Assembly (NCBI GenBank): GCA_022844015.1
Contig: JALHMO010000007.1
Location: 1-64,000 of the forward strand
Direction of reading: 5' to 3'
Length of the DNA stretch: 64,000 nucleotides
Source: Reyranella sp.
GTDB lineage: Bacteria; Pseudomonadota; Alphaproteobacteria; Reyranellales; Reyranellaceae
The position numbers and the translations under genes were made by a program. The notes beneath the pieces are model-generated. The model was not told the DNA's origin, searched no databases, and worked only from the letters and a program-made list of their open reading frames with translations. Shown piece by piece: positions 26,982-35,921 of this stretch. Position 1 is the first letter of the stretch. Every line of letters begins with the position of its first letter.

Positions 26982-27898
26982 CCGACGCCATCCTGGTGGT
27001 GCTCGCGGCGTCGACCGTCAGGCTTGCGATCCCGCTCCTGTTCGCCGCCCTGGGCGAGCTGGTCAGCGAGAAGGCCGGGCTGCTGAACCTCAGCCTGGAG
27101 GGCATGATGCTGGCGGCCGCATTCGGCGGCGCGCTCGGCTGCTTCGCCAGCGGCTCGCCGGTCGTCGGCCTGGTGGTCGCTCTGGCCTGCTCGACCGTGG
27201 TCGCCGGCCTGCAGGGCCTGTTCAGCATCGTCCTGCGGGCCAACCAGATCGTGAGCGGGATCGGCCTGAACATCGCGGTGCTCGGCGTGACGACGATCGC
27301 CGCACGCGCCCTGTTCGGGCGCGACGCCGGCTTCACCATCCCGGGCTTCGGCAAGCTCGCCATTCCCAGGTTCGCCGACCTCCCCTTCTTCGGGCCGGTG
27401 CTGTTCTCCCAGTCAGGTTTCGTCTATGCCGCACCGGCGGTCGCGCTGCTGATCGCCCTCCTCCTCTATCGCACGACTCCCGGTCTGGCCTTGCGCGCCG
27501 CCGGCGACGAGCCGCGCGCCGTCGACAAGAGCGGCGCCTCGATCGCCGCCATTCGCTGGCTGGCGATCCTCGTCACCGGCCTCGCCGCCGGGCTGGGCGG
27601 CGCCGTGTACTCGCTCGCCGACATCCATACCTTCACCGAGAACATGACCTCAGGCGCGGGCTACCTCGCGCTCGCCGCGGTCATATTCGGCCGTTGGCGG
27701 GTCGTCGGCACGATCGTCGCCAGCCTCGTGTTCGGCGCGGCCGCCTCCCTGCAGTTCCAGCTGCCGGCGCTCGGCGTCGATTTCCTGCCGCCAGCCCTGC
27801 TGATCATGATGCCCTATGTCCTGGCGCTGCTGGCGGTCTCCGGGTTGGTCGGCCGTCAATCGCCGCCGCGCGCGCTCGCCCTGCCATTTCACCGGTAG
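26978..27898 (+). CDS. ABC transporter permease, BMP/nucleoside type, second subunit
   Basis: 306 residues from ATG 26978 (ATGA overlap with the first permease). Eight or nine membrane helices with the nupC/yufQ-like motifs LGELVSEKAGLLNLSLEGMML, ANQIVSGIGLNIAVLGVTT and GDEPRAVDKSGASI. It is the last gene of cassette 1. The end of the coding region (27650-27898) lies opposite the 3' extension of the minus-strand dNMP kinase frame, marking the junction between cassette and phage-type DNA. The final residues ALALPFHR end directly at the junction, but the protein has normal family length, so it is probably complete. Confidence 0.9.
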   Translation: MTDAILVVLAASTVRLAIPLLFAALGELVSEKAGLLNLSLEGMMLAAAFGGALGCFASGSPVVGLVVALACSTVVAGLQGLFSIVLRANQIVSGIGLNIAVLGVTTIAARALFGRDAGFTIPGFGKLAIPRFADLPFFGPVLFSQSGFVYAAPAVALLIALLLYRTTPGLALRAAGDEPRAVDKSGASIAAIRWLAILVTGLAAGLGGAVYSLADIHTFTENMTSGAGYLALAAVIFGRWRVVGTIVASLVFGAAASLQFQLPALGVDFLPPALLIMMPYVLALLAVSGLVGRQSPPRALALPFHR

Positions 27899-28471
27899 GG
27901 AGTCGCCGTGCCGAGCCCGGCCGCGGCGATAGTCGCGCAGCAGCTGATCGATCCGGCGCAGCAGCGCGTTGATGGAGCTGTTGTTCAGCAGATTGGCGTC
28001 GCACTCGAATCCCGGCAGCCCTTCTTCCAATGTTCCCTGAAGCCCAGAGACGTCGCGGGCGACTCGCCAGACCAGGCCGCCGAGGTCATGCACGGCGTCG
28101 TACTCGTTGCCCGACCGGCAATCGTCAGCCACCACAGGCCCCTTCGGCAACGCCTGCAAGACGGCTCCGCGCCAGCAGGTGACCCACAGGTCCGGGTGAA
28201 GCCTCCATCCCCAGCTGCTGGCCAGGGTCGACATCGCGAGCCGCGGCGTGCGGCCCGCCAGCTCGGGCACCGGCACCATCTTGAGATCGCCCTCGATGCA
28301 GCGCTTGACATAGTCCGGCGGGCAGCCCTGGCGGGCCAGCATGCCGGACATCATCTGCTTCAAGGGATCGGAGAAGCGCAGGCGCTGAAAGCCGTGGCGC
28401 AGGACAAGATGATCGGCCACCGTCGTCTTTCCCACGCCGGTCGTGCCGGTCAGGGCAATCACCAGACTCAT
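27650..28471 (-). CDS. Phage-type deoxynucleoside monophosphate kinase with readthrough C-terminus
   Basis: A P-loop kinase of the phage dNMP kinase type: MSLVIALTGTTGVGKTTVADHL (Walker A at 9-17), RLRFSDPLKQMM, DDCRSGNEYDAV in place of the lid/DVR(F)xNE motif common in this family, and a helical end at about residue 185 (DQLLRDYRRGRA). It would phosphorylate dNMPs for phage DNA synthesis. The natural family length is about 190; after about residue 194 the frame continues for 79 residues antisense to the permease gene, with no natural sequence pattern. Its own stop codon therefore seems to have been removed at about 27.89-27.91 kb when cassette 1 arrived. Strong SD GGAGGGTGG precedes ATG 28471. 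Confidence 0.72.
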   Translation of the reverse strand: MSLVIALTGTTGVGKTTVADHLVLRHGFQRLRFSDPLKQMMSGMLARQGCPPDYVKRCIEGDLKMVPVPELAGRTPRLAMSTLASSWGWRLHPDLWVTCWRGAVLQALPKGPVVADDCRSGNEYDAVHDLGGLVWRVARDVSGLQGTLEEGLPGFECDANLLNNSSINALLRRIDQLLRDYRRGRARHGDSLPVKWQGERARRRLTADQPGDRQQRQDIGHHDQQGWRQEIDAERRQLELQGGGRAEHEAGDDRADDPPTAEYDRGEREVARA

Positions 28472-28582
28472 CGATCCACCCTCCTCGGTGTCACGTCGGC
28501 GCGCGCAGCGCCTTCATCCTGAGTAGCCGACATCCGGACGATGGCAATCGAAATCGCGGTGGGCGATTCACGATTCCTGTTG

Positions 28583-29584
28583 TCACGCCTTCGCCTTCAA
28601 CCCCGCAATCTCCGCCTTGAGCTTGGCGACGTCTGCCGCCAGCGCCTGCACGGCGGCCGTCAGCACCGGCACGAGATTGGCAGGGTTCATGCCCTGCGGC
28701 CTGATGGTGCCGGGACGGTGCAGATGCTCTCCGTCGGGGCCCTTCGGCCCGTCATGACCCCAGATATCGTCCTTCCGGCCGGTCGCCGCGAAGGGCAGGA
28801 CGGCCTGCACCTCGTGCGCCAGGAAGCCCATGGAGCGCTCGCGCGACTGCTTCCAGGTGAACCAGCCCGGGCGAAGCTGCGCCACCAGGGCGACAGCGTT
28901 CTCGATCGCCGCGAAGTCCTCCTTCAGCCGGTAGTCCGACGGCGGGTTGGCATGGCCGTTGAAGGTAACCGCGGCCGCGCCGATGGTGACGCTGCCGACC
29001 GGCGTGCCCTGATAGGCGAAAATCTGGATGGCGTCGCCGCCGCCGCTGTTGTTGTTCAGCAGCAGCGACCAGAACTGCCCCTTGGACAGGAACAGGGACG
29101 AGCCGCCGATCCCCGCCGTGGCATCGAAGGTCATCGCTCCGCCGACGATCGCATTGCCCGAACCCGGCTGGTCCGTGGTGTTCTGCCCGTGGCGGAAACT
29201 GTTGATCTGAGTGGCCGTGACCGTGGTGAACCGGCCGGTCGACGGCACCGTGGCTCCGATCGCCGTGCCGTCGATCGCGCCGCCCGAGACGGAGAGCGCG
29301 CTCGCCGATTGGGTGGCAAGGCCGCCCAGCCCCAGATTGGCGCGCGCTCCGGCCGCCGTCGCCGCGCCGGTTCCGCCGCCCGCGACGGAGATCGCCTGAT
29401 CGACAAAGGTCGTGCCGTTGTAGCGCTGCAGCTTCTGCGCCGCGACGTCGTAGCGGATGGCGCCGGTCGGCGTGTTGGTGACCGCGGCATCGAACATGGT
29501 CGCCGACGCCAGATCGCGATCGGCGAGAAGGCCCGGCCAGCTCACATAGAGGTCGGAGGCCGTCGGCTTGCTCCAGTCGGGCAT
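28583..29584 (-). CDS. Tail fibre protein with C-terminal S74 intramolecular chaperone
   Basis: 333 residues. The N-terminal part contains phage-fibre sequence (YDVAAQKLQRYNGTTFVDQAISVAGGGTGA and shaft-like AGARANLGLGGLATQS). The C-terminal region SDYRLKEDF, LRPGWFTWK, RSMGFLAHEVQAVLP is the Peptidase_S74 chaperone/autoprotease of endosialidase-type fibres, where Ser-Asp before YRLKE is the self-cleavage site. A final coiled coil (AALAADVAKLKAEIAGLKAK) trimerises. It starts 3 bp after the host-specificity protein gene and would extend from the tail tip. Confidence 0.88.
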   Translation of the reverse strand: MPDWSKPTASDLYVSWPGLLADRDLASATMFDAAVTNTPTGAIRYDVAAQKLQRYNGTTFVDQAISVAGGGTGAATAAGARANLGLGGLATQSASALSVSGGAIDGTAIGATVPSTGRFTTVTATQINSFRHGQNTTDQPGSGNAIVGGAMTFDATAGIGGSSLFLSKGQFWSLLLNNNSGGGDAIQIFAYQGTPVGSVTIGAAAVTFNGHANPPSDYRLKEDFAAIENAVALVAQLRPGWFTWKQSRERSMGFLAHEVQAVLPFAATGRKDDIWGHDGPKGPDGEHLHRPGTIRPQGMNPANLVPVLTAAVQALAADVAKLKAEIAGLKAKA

Positions 29585-29587
29585 GGA

Positions 29588-32500
29588 TCACACTCCTCTC
29601 GCCGTCCAGCTGACGGTGCCATTTGCACGCGTGCCGCTGCTGTCGAACAGCAGCACCTTGAAGGTGGTTGGATTGGCGCCGCCCGCGAAGCTGTAGACCG
29701 CCGTCAGAGGCGTCGTGCCGGCCGGCGTCAGCGTGATCGCCGTGACCGCGGCAAAGGCCTGGGCGAAGGCGACGGCGGTGCCACCCGGGTCGCTCGCGAC
29801 GGCGGCGACGCTTCCCGAATCGGTCTTGAGCTTGGCCGCAAGCTTGAGCGACAGGCCGGCAAGGATGCAGAACGCCGCGGCGCTGCCGGCGAGATCGACC
29901 GTCACCCGCACATAGCGGAAATTGGACACATACTGCTGGCTTCCGGTGCCGACCGTGGTCCAGCTCGCCGCGTCGAGGCTGGTCTCGATGGTGATCGTGC
30001 TGGCGACCACGCCGTGGAAGTCCGCCTTGCTCGAGGTCACCGTGGCCAGGTCGGTGGCAATGACGCTACCGAAATCGAAGGTCTCCCGGTACTGTGCCGT
30101 CGTCTGTGATGGCTCGATGAAGTGGATGTAGCCGGCATTGATCTGGTCCTGCGGCGAGCTCCAGCCGCGCGCACTGAAGTGCGATGCCCAGCTCTCGCCG
30201 GTGGCGACCGGCCCGATCAACCGGCCGTTCTCGAGATGTAGATTGGTCTTCGTGCCGGCGAAGCTCGACTGCCACTCGTTGTGCAGCACGTAGTCGGGCG
30301 GTGCGCCGACGATGGCGACGACCGAGGCCGGCGCCCCTTCGTTGCCGGCCGAATCGATTGCCGCGATCCAGTAGGTGAAGGTGCCGCCTGCCGTTTCCGA
30401 CGTCGAGGTGAACGTGCCCTGCTTCTGACCGACTACAGTGCCGCCGGCCCACGACGTGCCGCGCTTCACCAGGTAGTGCGCAATGGGCAACGCCGAAGAT
30501 CCAGCCGTCCACCTCAGCAGCACGTTGTTGTCGATCACCTGCGCGGCGAGTCCCGACACGGCACCGGGCGCCGACACGAGCACGGTGGTCGCCACGGCCG
30601 GCCCGACGGCGCCCGAGACGTCGATCGCCGCGATCCAGAACAGCCGGGCCCCCACCCACGTGACCGGCCCCTGCAGCGTCGTCGCCTTGGTCGTGCCGAC
30701 CAGGGTGCCGGCAGCGAACGATGCGCCCTGGCGAATCTCGTAGCGATCGACGATGAGGGTGGACGATACGGCCGGCCAGCTCAGCCGATAGTCGGCGCCA
30801 TCGATGACACCCGCGACCGAGGGCGAGCCGGGCACGGTCACGCTGACCGTGAGGCTTGCCGGATGAGCGCTGTAGACTCCTTGCGGCGCCGTCACCGCCG
30901 CCACCCAGTACGTATAGGTCCCGACGGGAAGACCCTGGCGGGCGAACAAGGCCTCGACCGTGGTCGCCACCACAGTGCCGCTCGCCCACGATGCGCCCTG
31001 ACGAACCTCGTAGCGGCTGACATTGAGGTCCGGCACAGGCGTCCACTTGAAGGCGACGCCGGTCGTGTCGGTCAGCAGCGTCAGGCCGGTCACGTCGGAT
31101 GGCTGGATCTGCGAGGTGAGCGCAACGGCGAGCAGCTCCGCCCAGGCGCTCACCTTGCCATTCAGCGACTTCGCGCGGACCCTGAAATCGTACACGCCCT
31201 CGACCGAGTCCTGGTACTCGATGCTGGTCGTCGAGCTGACGCCGACGTCGACGTACTGCGAGTCGTCGGGCCCGCGCACCTGGATGTCGAAGGCATAGAC
31301 CCTTGCATCGTCCGGCCTCGACCACGACACGATGATCGAGGTGCCGATCGCGGAGCCGGCGACGTAGTTGCTCAGGACGGCGCTCAAACCGGTCGGCGGC
31401 GCGACGGGCCCCGTCGGAACGACATTGTAGGGAAGCGACGTCGTGACGATGCCGGCCTCGACGCGGCCGAACTTGTCGGCGTCGTGGAAGACCGCCATGA
31501 CCTCGAACGTTGCCGGCCCGACCTCGACGTTGGACACCACCAGGAAGTCGCGCGTGGCGAGCGCGGTCGACGTCACCACCCAGACGGCACTGACCAGCGG
31601 GAGGGTCGGCAAGGCTGTCGACCAGATGAACAGGCTCGTGCTGCCCGGCGCGTTGGCGAGCGTACGGCTCGCCATCGTGCCGTCGGGCAACATGACCCGC
31701 AGCGTGTAGATGCGGCCGGCAACGATGGTGTAGGGCGCGTCGATGGCGAGGCTCGTCGCGCTCGCCGACGCGGCGCGGCCGCCGAACACGGACTGGGCAT
31801 AGTTCTCGTCGGCAATCGAGATGACATCGCCCGGGAACTTGTCGGCCATGTCGAGGCCGGCCCGGAAATGGACCGTCTCGGTCGCCGTGCGCTCGGTGTC
31901 GAGCACCCACTTGCCGGCCCGGATCGCCTGGCCGCGGCTCGTGCAGCCGGACGCCACGACATCGATCTGCCGCACGCCGTACAGCCCGACGCCGGCCGGG
32001 TCCTCGACGAACTCCGCCGCCGATCGGTAGCCGTCGAGGGGATCGTTCCAGATCACCTTGGCGACCGTGTGCCGTGCCTTCTGCGAGGTGCCCTCGTATT
32101 TGAACTCGCCGCCGATCACGTTGCTGTTGGTGAACAGGGCGACCGGCGCCTTGGGCATGTCGGCCGTCGCCCGCACCGCGCCGGAGCTCCAGAACGGCAT
32201 GCCGCGGAAGATCGACGCCATGGTGTTGATGGCGGCGTAGGCTTCCTGGCGACTGTTCAGGCAGATGTTGCAGGTGAAGCGCGGCTCGACGCCGCCATTG
32301 CCGTCGTCGACGCCCTGGAACACCATGTTGGCGCCGCTGGCGACCACGGCATCGCAGTACTGGGCGATGGTGTAGAGGTCCCACTTCCAGGGATCGACGG
32401 CGCTCGACGGCAGGCCGAGCCCGTATCGCGTGTTGGTCAGCAGGTCGTAGAAGCACCAGGCGGGATTGTCCGTCCAGCCGACCAACCAGGTGCCGTTCCA

Positions 32501-33361
32501 GGCCCCGGTGTACTGGCGGGTAAGCGGGTCGTAGTTGGCCGGATGCCTGACCTTCAAGCCATGGATGTCGTAGGACCGGGTCGGCGCGCTGCCGCTGAAC
32601 TGGGCGGTGTCGATCTGGATGCCGCAATAGGCGACATTGGGATGGGCGAGCTTGCCGTCGGTCACCAGGGTGTACGAGGTGAGGTAGAACTCGTCCTTGA
32701 TGCGGGACTGGTCGATGTCGACGCCGGGCCGCTCGACCTTGAGCTGCCACGACGTGCCGGCCGGCAGGGCGATGCGATGATCGCGCTGGTAGGGACTGGT
32801 GCACTTGCCGTCGAACGCGCTCCCGACCTGCAGCACGAACGGCCCGGCTCCGGTTTTCAGGTGGATGTTGTAGGCGGCGGCTCGCGTCTTCACCGAGCCA
32901 TCGGCGTCGGTCTGGTCGTAGAGCGCCGGGATCGAGAGCTTGACGATCACCGCGCTGCGGGTGGCGCTCGGATCAGTGAAGCTCACCGTCACTGGCGCAG
33001 AATGCGTGACCTTGATCCCGAGCCCGCTGCCGACCTGGACCACGCTGCGGCTCGAGGGGAAGCCCGCCATGTAGGGCTGCGCGCCCCACGGCAATCCGTA
33101 GCGCGTGTCCCACGAGATGCCGGTGAAGTTGAACGTGCCGTCGGCATTCTGCAGCGGCGTGTCGTTGAAGAAGATCGACTGGTCCTCGGCCACCAGGCCG
33201 CGGATCTCGCCCTCGCACCAGACGTCGAGGAAGCGGGCGATCGAGCGCGACTGCAGCGAGTTGGGCGCCTCGCTCGGCACGCGGCCCATCGGCTGCGTGC
33301 CCTGTCCCTTGCCGAGCACGCCGCCCCGCCCGAAGACGGCTCGCTTCTCCACGATCGCCAT
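29588..33361 (-). CDS. Tail tip host-specificity protein (lambda J-like)
   Basis: About 1,257 residues from ATG 33361, where TGATG overlaps the stop of the I-like gene. The N-terminus (GQGTQPMGRVPSEAPNSLQSR, VVDLLCEGEI-like FLDVWCEGEIRGL, SIFFNDTPLQNADGTFNF, GISWDTRYGLP) is characteristic of phage central tail fibre/J proteins that form the tip and cover the tape measure. From about residue 560 a series of fibronectin type III-like modules follows (PTGLSAVLSNYVAGSAIGTSIIVSW..., RYEVRQGASWASGT repeated three times). A C-terminal discoidin-like or carbohydrate-binding segment is possible. The protein would bind the host receptor. Confidence 0.93.
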   Translation of the reverse strand: MAIVEKRAVFGRGGVLGKGQGTQPMGRVPSEAPNSLQSRSIARFLDVWCEGEIRGLVAEDQSIFFNDTPLQNADGTFNFTGISWDTRYGLPWGAQPYMAGFPSSRSVVQVGSGLGIKVTHSAPVTVSFTDPSATRSAVIVKLSIPALYDQTDADGSVKTRAAAYNIHLKTGAGPFVLQVGSAFDGKCTSPYQRDHRIALPAGTSWQLKVERPGVDIDQSRIKDEFYLTSYTLVTDGKLAHPNVAYCGIQIDTAQFSGSAPTRSYDIHGLKVRHPANYDPLTRQYTGAWNGTWLVGWTDNPAWCFYDLLTNTRYGLGLPSSAVDPWKWDLYTIAQYCDAVVASGANMVFQGVDDGNGGVEPRFTCNICLNSRQEAYAAINTMASIFRGMPFWSSGAVRATADMPKAPVALFTNSNVIGGEFKYEGTSQKARHTVAKVIWNDPLDGYRSAAEFVEDPAGVGLYGVRQIDVVASGCTSRGQAIRAGKWVLDTERTATETVHFRAGLDMADKFPGDVISIADENYAQSVFGGRAASASATSLAIDAPYTIVAGRIYTLRVMLPDGTMASRTLANAPGSTSLFIWSTALPTLPLVSAVWVVTSTALATRDFLVVSNVEVGPATFEVMAVFHDADKFGRVEAGIVTTSLPYNVVPTGPVAPPTGLSAVLSNYVAGSAIGTSIIVSWSRPDDARVYAFDIQVRGPDDSQYVDVGVSSTTSIEYQDSVEGVYDFRVRAKSLNGKVSAWAELLAVALTSQIQPSDVTGLTLLTDTTGVAFKWTPVPDLNVSRYEVRQGASWASGTVVATTVEALFARQGLPVGTYTYWVAAVTAPQGVYSAHPASLTVSVTVPGSPSVAGVIDGADYRLSWPAVSSTLIVDRYEIRQGASFAAGTLVGTTKATTLQGPVTWVGARLFWIAAIDVSGAVGPAVATTVLVSAPGAVSGLAAQVIDNNVLLRWTAGSSALPIAHYLVKRGTSWAGGTVVGQKQGTFTSTSETAGGTFTYWIAAIDSAGNEGAPASVVAIVGAPPDYVLHNEWQSSFAGTKTNLHLENGRLIGPVATGESWASHFSARGWSSPQDQINAGYIHFIEPSQTTAQYRETFDFGSVIATDLATVTSSKADFHGVVASTITIETSLDAASWTTVGTGSQQYVSNFRYVRVTVDLAGSAAAFCILAGLSLKLAAKLKTDSGSVAAVASDPGGTAVAFAQAFAAVTAITLTPAGTTPLTAVYSFAGGANPTTFKVLLFDSSGTRANGTVSWTARGV

Positions 33362-34125
33362 CACAGTTCCCCGCCGGAGAAGCTCGCGCGCGCCGTCGTG
33401 CCGGTTACCGCGCCGGCGCTTTGGGCGCCCTCGACCTGGTCGGTGCTGACCGATGACGACACCAGCGCCGAACCGACGCGCATGCGCCCATAGACGATCG
33501 GGATCGGCCCGCCCTGCTCGGCGGTGTTGGTCGGGCCGTTGTAGATGAAGGAAGGCCGCGCCTCGGGTCTTTCCGCGGAGTAGCTCGGCGCGACCTGCGG
33601 CGTCGGTGACAGGAGCTGGGATACCCCGCCCAGCGCGATCATGGCGCCGATGCCGGCGATGCGGCCATAGGTGACGGCGCCGATCAGCGGCAGCTCGACC
33701 GAAAGTCCCAACCCGAGGCCGGCCGCCGAGGCGCCGAGGCCCTCCGAACCGGCCGCTACCGCGGCCGTGCCTGCTGCCGCGGCACCGGCCGTGAAGAACG
33801 CGCCGGCGACCATGGCGACGCCGAGCACGATCTTGCCCACGGCCAGGCCGCCGTTGCCGCCGCCCTGACCATAGGCGGCAGGCACGATGTGCAGGTCGTG
33901 GCGGCTGAGCGGCATCGCCACCTCGACCAGCGCGATCGGCGCCCCCGCGCGACGCGTCGCGCCCTTGACGAAGGAATAGGCCGGCCCGCGCAGGAAATCG
34001 CGCTTGAATCCCGGATGGTTGGCGTCGAGCGCCCACACCGCCTCCGGCAGGGATTCGATGTCGAGCTCGTGGCGCCAGCCGTAGCGGCGTCCCAGCCCGC
34101 CATAGAGGTAGACCTTGCGAAGCAT
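33361..34125 (-). CDS. Tail tip assembly protein (lambda I-like)
   Basis: 254 residues from ATG 34125, overlapping the K-like gene's stop (ATGA). The N-terminal domain (MLRKVYLYGGLGRRYGWRHEL, EAVWALDANHPGFKRDFL) matches lambda tail assembly protein I. The centre is a long Gly/Ala-rich hydrophobic region (VLGVAMVAGAFFTAGAAAAGTAAVAAG) as in family members, and the end has PIPIVYGRMRVGSALVSSS. Order M-L-K-I-J is kept. It helps build the tail tip and may enter the host membrane during infection. Confidence 0.88.
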   Translation of the reverse strand: MLRKVYLYGGLGRRYGWRHELDIESLPEAVWALDANHPGFKRDFLRGPAYSFVKGATRRAGAPIALVEVAMPLSRHDLHIVPAAYGQGGGNGGLAVGKIVLGVAMVAGAFFTAGAAAAGTAAVAAGSEGLGASAAGLGLGLSVELPLIGAVTYGRIAGIGAMIALGGVSQLLSPTPQVAPSYSAERPEARPSFIYNGPTNTAEQGGPIPIVYGRMRVGSALVSSSVSTDQVEGAQSAGAVTGTTARASFSGGEL

Positions 34126-34859
34126 CACAAGAATCCCGGTTCGACCATCGAGCGCAGGCGCATTGTCTTGCGGTGGAACTTCTGGCGCCACGGCCCGAGC
34201 ACGTCGACGCGAGAGAGCCGATTGCCGAGATGGTGCAGGATCAGGCCGTGACCGAGGTAGATGCCAGTGTGGTTGATCACCCTGGCCGCAACCTGGAACA
34301 GCGGCACGTCGCCGACCTCGAGCTCGGCTTCCGGGCCAAGCGCATCGAACTCGAACTCCCCGAGATTGTCCTCGATGACGTTCTGGCCGATGTCCCACCA
34401 GCCGGGATCGCGCGGCGTCAACGGCAGGGTCAGGGCCTTTTCCCGACGGTACCAGTCGCGCACCAGCGCGTAGCAGTCGGCGACGCCGTGACGGAACACG
34501 CGGCCCTCGTAGGGAGCGATGGGCAGGCCGTCGCCGAAGAAGAACAGCTCGGCGCCGTGCACCGGGCTCAGGGCCACGATCCCCCAGGGAATCTCCCCTT
34601 CCGCCTGATAGGCCATGTCCGTGCGTGTCGGGCAGGCAGGCCCGTCGGGATGGGAATGGATGACGGCACGCAGTCGACCGGATTGCCTGGCAAGCAAGAT
34701 TGTCGCGGCGTCGATCTGGAAGGAGCGGACCGGATCGTCGGCGACATTGCGGCACGGCGCGTAGTCGTCGCCGAGGACCAGGCCGCAGGACTCGCGCGGC
34801 GCCTCGGCTCTGGCGTGCGCGATCAAGTCGTCGCGGCACTGCGGAGAGATGTCGAGCAT
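34125..34859 (-). CDS. Tail tip JAMM/NlpC-P60 protein (lambda K-like)
   Basis: 244 residues with the two domains of lambda gpK. The JAMM/MPN+ metallopeptidase half has Glu23 and H68-x-H70-x10-D81 (VIHSHPDGPACPTRTD). The NlpC/P60 cysteine peptidase half has the nucleophile in ADCYALVRDWY (Cys129) and a His-rich NHTGIYLGHGLILHH. Such proteins process tail tip proteins or open peptidoglycan at entry. Ends by ATGA overlap with the I-like gene. Both catalytic sets look complete. Confidence 0.92.
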   Translation of the reverse strand: MLDISPQCRDDLIAHARAEAPRESCGLVLGDDYAPCRNVADDPVRSFQIDAATILLARQSGRLRAVIHSHPDGPACPTRTDMAYQAEGEIPWGIVALSPVHGAELFFFGDGLPIAPYEGRVFRHGVADCYALVRDWYRREKALTLPLTPRDPGWWDIGQNVIEDNLGEFEFDALGPEAELEVGDVPLFQVAARVINHTGIYLGHGLILHHLGNRLSRVDVLGPWRQKFHRKTMRLRSMVEPGFL

Positions 34860-34863
34860 CGCC

Positions 34864-35574
34864 TCACCGTGTCCTGGAGATGCCGGGAAAGCCCGAGAAG
34901 GGCAGCTCGCTGGCGGCGCCGAAGCGGGCCTGACAGCCGGTCAGGCGCTTGCTGCAGCGGTCGGCCGCCGGATCGCTGGTCGGCGCATCCTTGCTGGTGA
35001 ACCTCGCCACGCCGGCATAAGGGCAGGTGCCGTAGACGAAGGCCGTTCCGTTCCAGCGCCGATAGGTCTCGCTGCAATTGTCGCGGATCAGCTGGCGGCG
35101 GGGCAGCATGACGCCCTGCTGGTCGAGCGCGGCCGCGAGCTCGAACTCGATCAGGCCCTTGGTCTGCTGCGACTTGCGATCGATGAAATAGATGTCGGGA
35201 ATGAAGCACGAGTTCGGGTCGGCGGCAGGCTGGCCGTCGAGGTACTTCACCAGCGTCTTCCAGCGCGTCACCCTGGCGCCGACGAGATCGTTGTATTGGA
35301 TCACCGCCGGCAGCAGCAGCCCGGCGACATTGCCCACCGTGAGCCTGGGCTTGGGCAGGGCTCCGCGCCCGGCCCACTCGAAGCCCGAGGCTTCGAGCGG
35401 AAAGGGCGTGTAGACGTGCCCGCGCCACGCCGGCAAGGCGCCGTTGATCGTGCCGGCGCAGAGGTACCACACGTCGCTGCCGCCCAACGGCGCGGTGTCG
35501 ATGTCGAACAGCACGACGACGTCGCCCGGTGCCAGCGACTGTGCATCGGCAGAGAGCGCGGCCGAGAGGGTCAC
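34864..35574 (-). CDS. Minor tail protein L-like (tail tip, Cys-rich C-terminus)
   Basis: 236 residues from GTG 35574, which overlaps the M-like gene stop. The N-terminal part (SADAQSLAPGDVVVLFDIDTAPLGGSDVWYLC) and the sequence GLLLPAVIQYNDLVGARVTRWKTLVKYLDG match phage minor tail protein L. The C-terminal domain has four cysteines, in RDNCSETY, GTCPY, DRCSKR and TGCQ, equivalent to the iron-sulphur-binding cysteines of lambda gpL. It joins the tube end to the tip. Confidence 0.88.
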   Translation of the reverse strand: MTLSAALSADAQSLAPGDVVVLFDIDTAPLGGSDVWYLCAGTINGALPAWRGHVYTPFPLEASGFEWAGRGALPKPRLTVGNVAGLLLPAVIQYNDLVGARVTRWKTLVKYLDGQPAADPNSCFIPDIYFIDRKSQQTKGLIEFELAAALDQQGVMLPRRQLIRDNCSETYRRWNGTAFVYGTCPYAGVARFTSKDAPTSDPAADRCSKRLTGCQARFGAASELPFSGFPGISRTR

Positions 35575-35921
35575 AGGTCGAACACCTGCTCGAAGCGCGC
35601 CTTCACCATCCCGGTGTTGCCGCTGGTCTTGGTGACCGACCAGGTCTCGCACTTGAACTGCAGCGCGCCGGCGGCGCCGGGCGGGGTCCACAGGAAGGCG
35701 AGATAGCCTTTCTGCGCGGCGAGAAACGAGTCGATCGTGCTGCACTCGGCAAAGGCAATGCCCTCCCACACGACCTGCCAGCTCTGGGGCGTCGCGTTCA
35801 GGCCATCGCCGGCACGCTGCTCGTAGCCGTTGCCGAACGCGTTCTTCAGCGTTCGCGGCGACCGCGACAGCTCGCTGCCGAACGACGCGGCGATGCCCGG
35901 GAAGGCGGTGGTCGTCGGCAT
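35571..35921 (-). CDS. Minor tail protein M-like
   Basis: 116 residues from ATG 35921 with TGATG overlap to the tape-measure stop. The region FGNGYEQRAGDGLNATPQSW, FLAAQKGYLAFLWTPPGAAG and KCETWSVTKTS matches the lambda gpM/phage minor tail protein family (Phage_min_tail). It sits in the exact lambda position between tape measure and L. It forms the ring where the tube meets the tail tip. Confidence 0.88.
   Translation of the reverse strand: MPTTTAFPGIAASFGSELSRSPRTLKNAFGNGYEQRAGDGLNATPQSWQVVWEGIAFAECSTIDSFLAAQKGYLAFLWTPPGAAGALQFKCETWSVTKTSGNTGMVKARFEQVFDL

Noticed and set aside
30281-33493. Plus-strand frame of 1070 codons
   Set aside because: Antisense shadow of the J-like gene, with no motif and Arg/Gly-biased composition.
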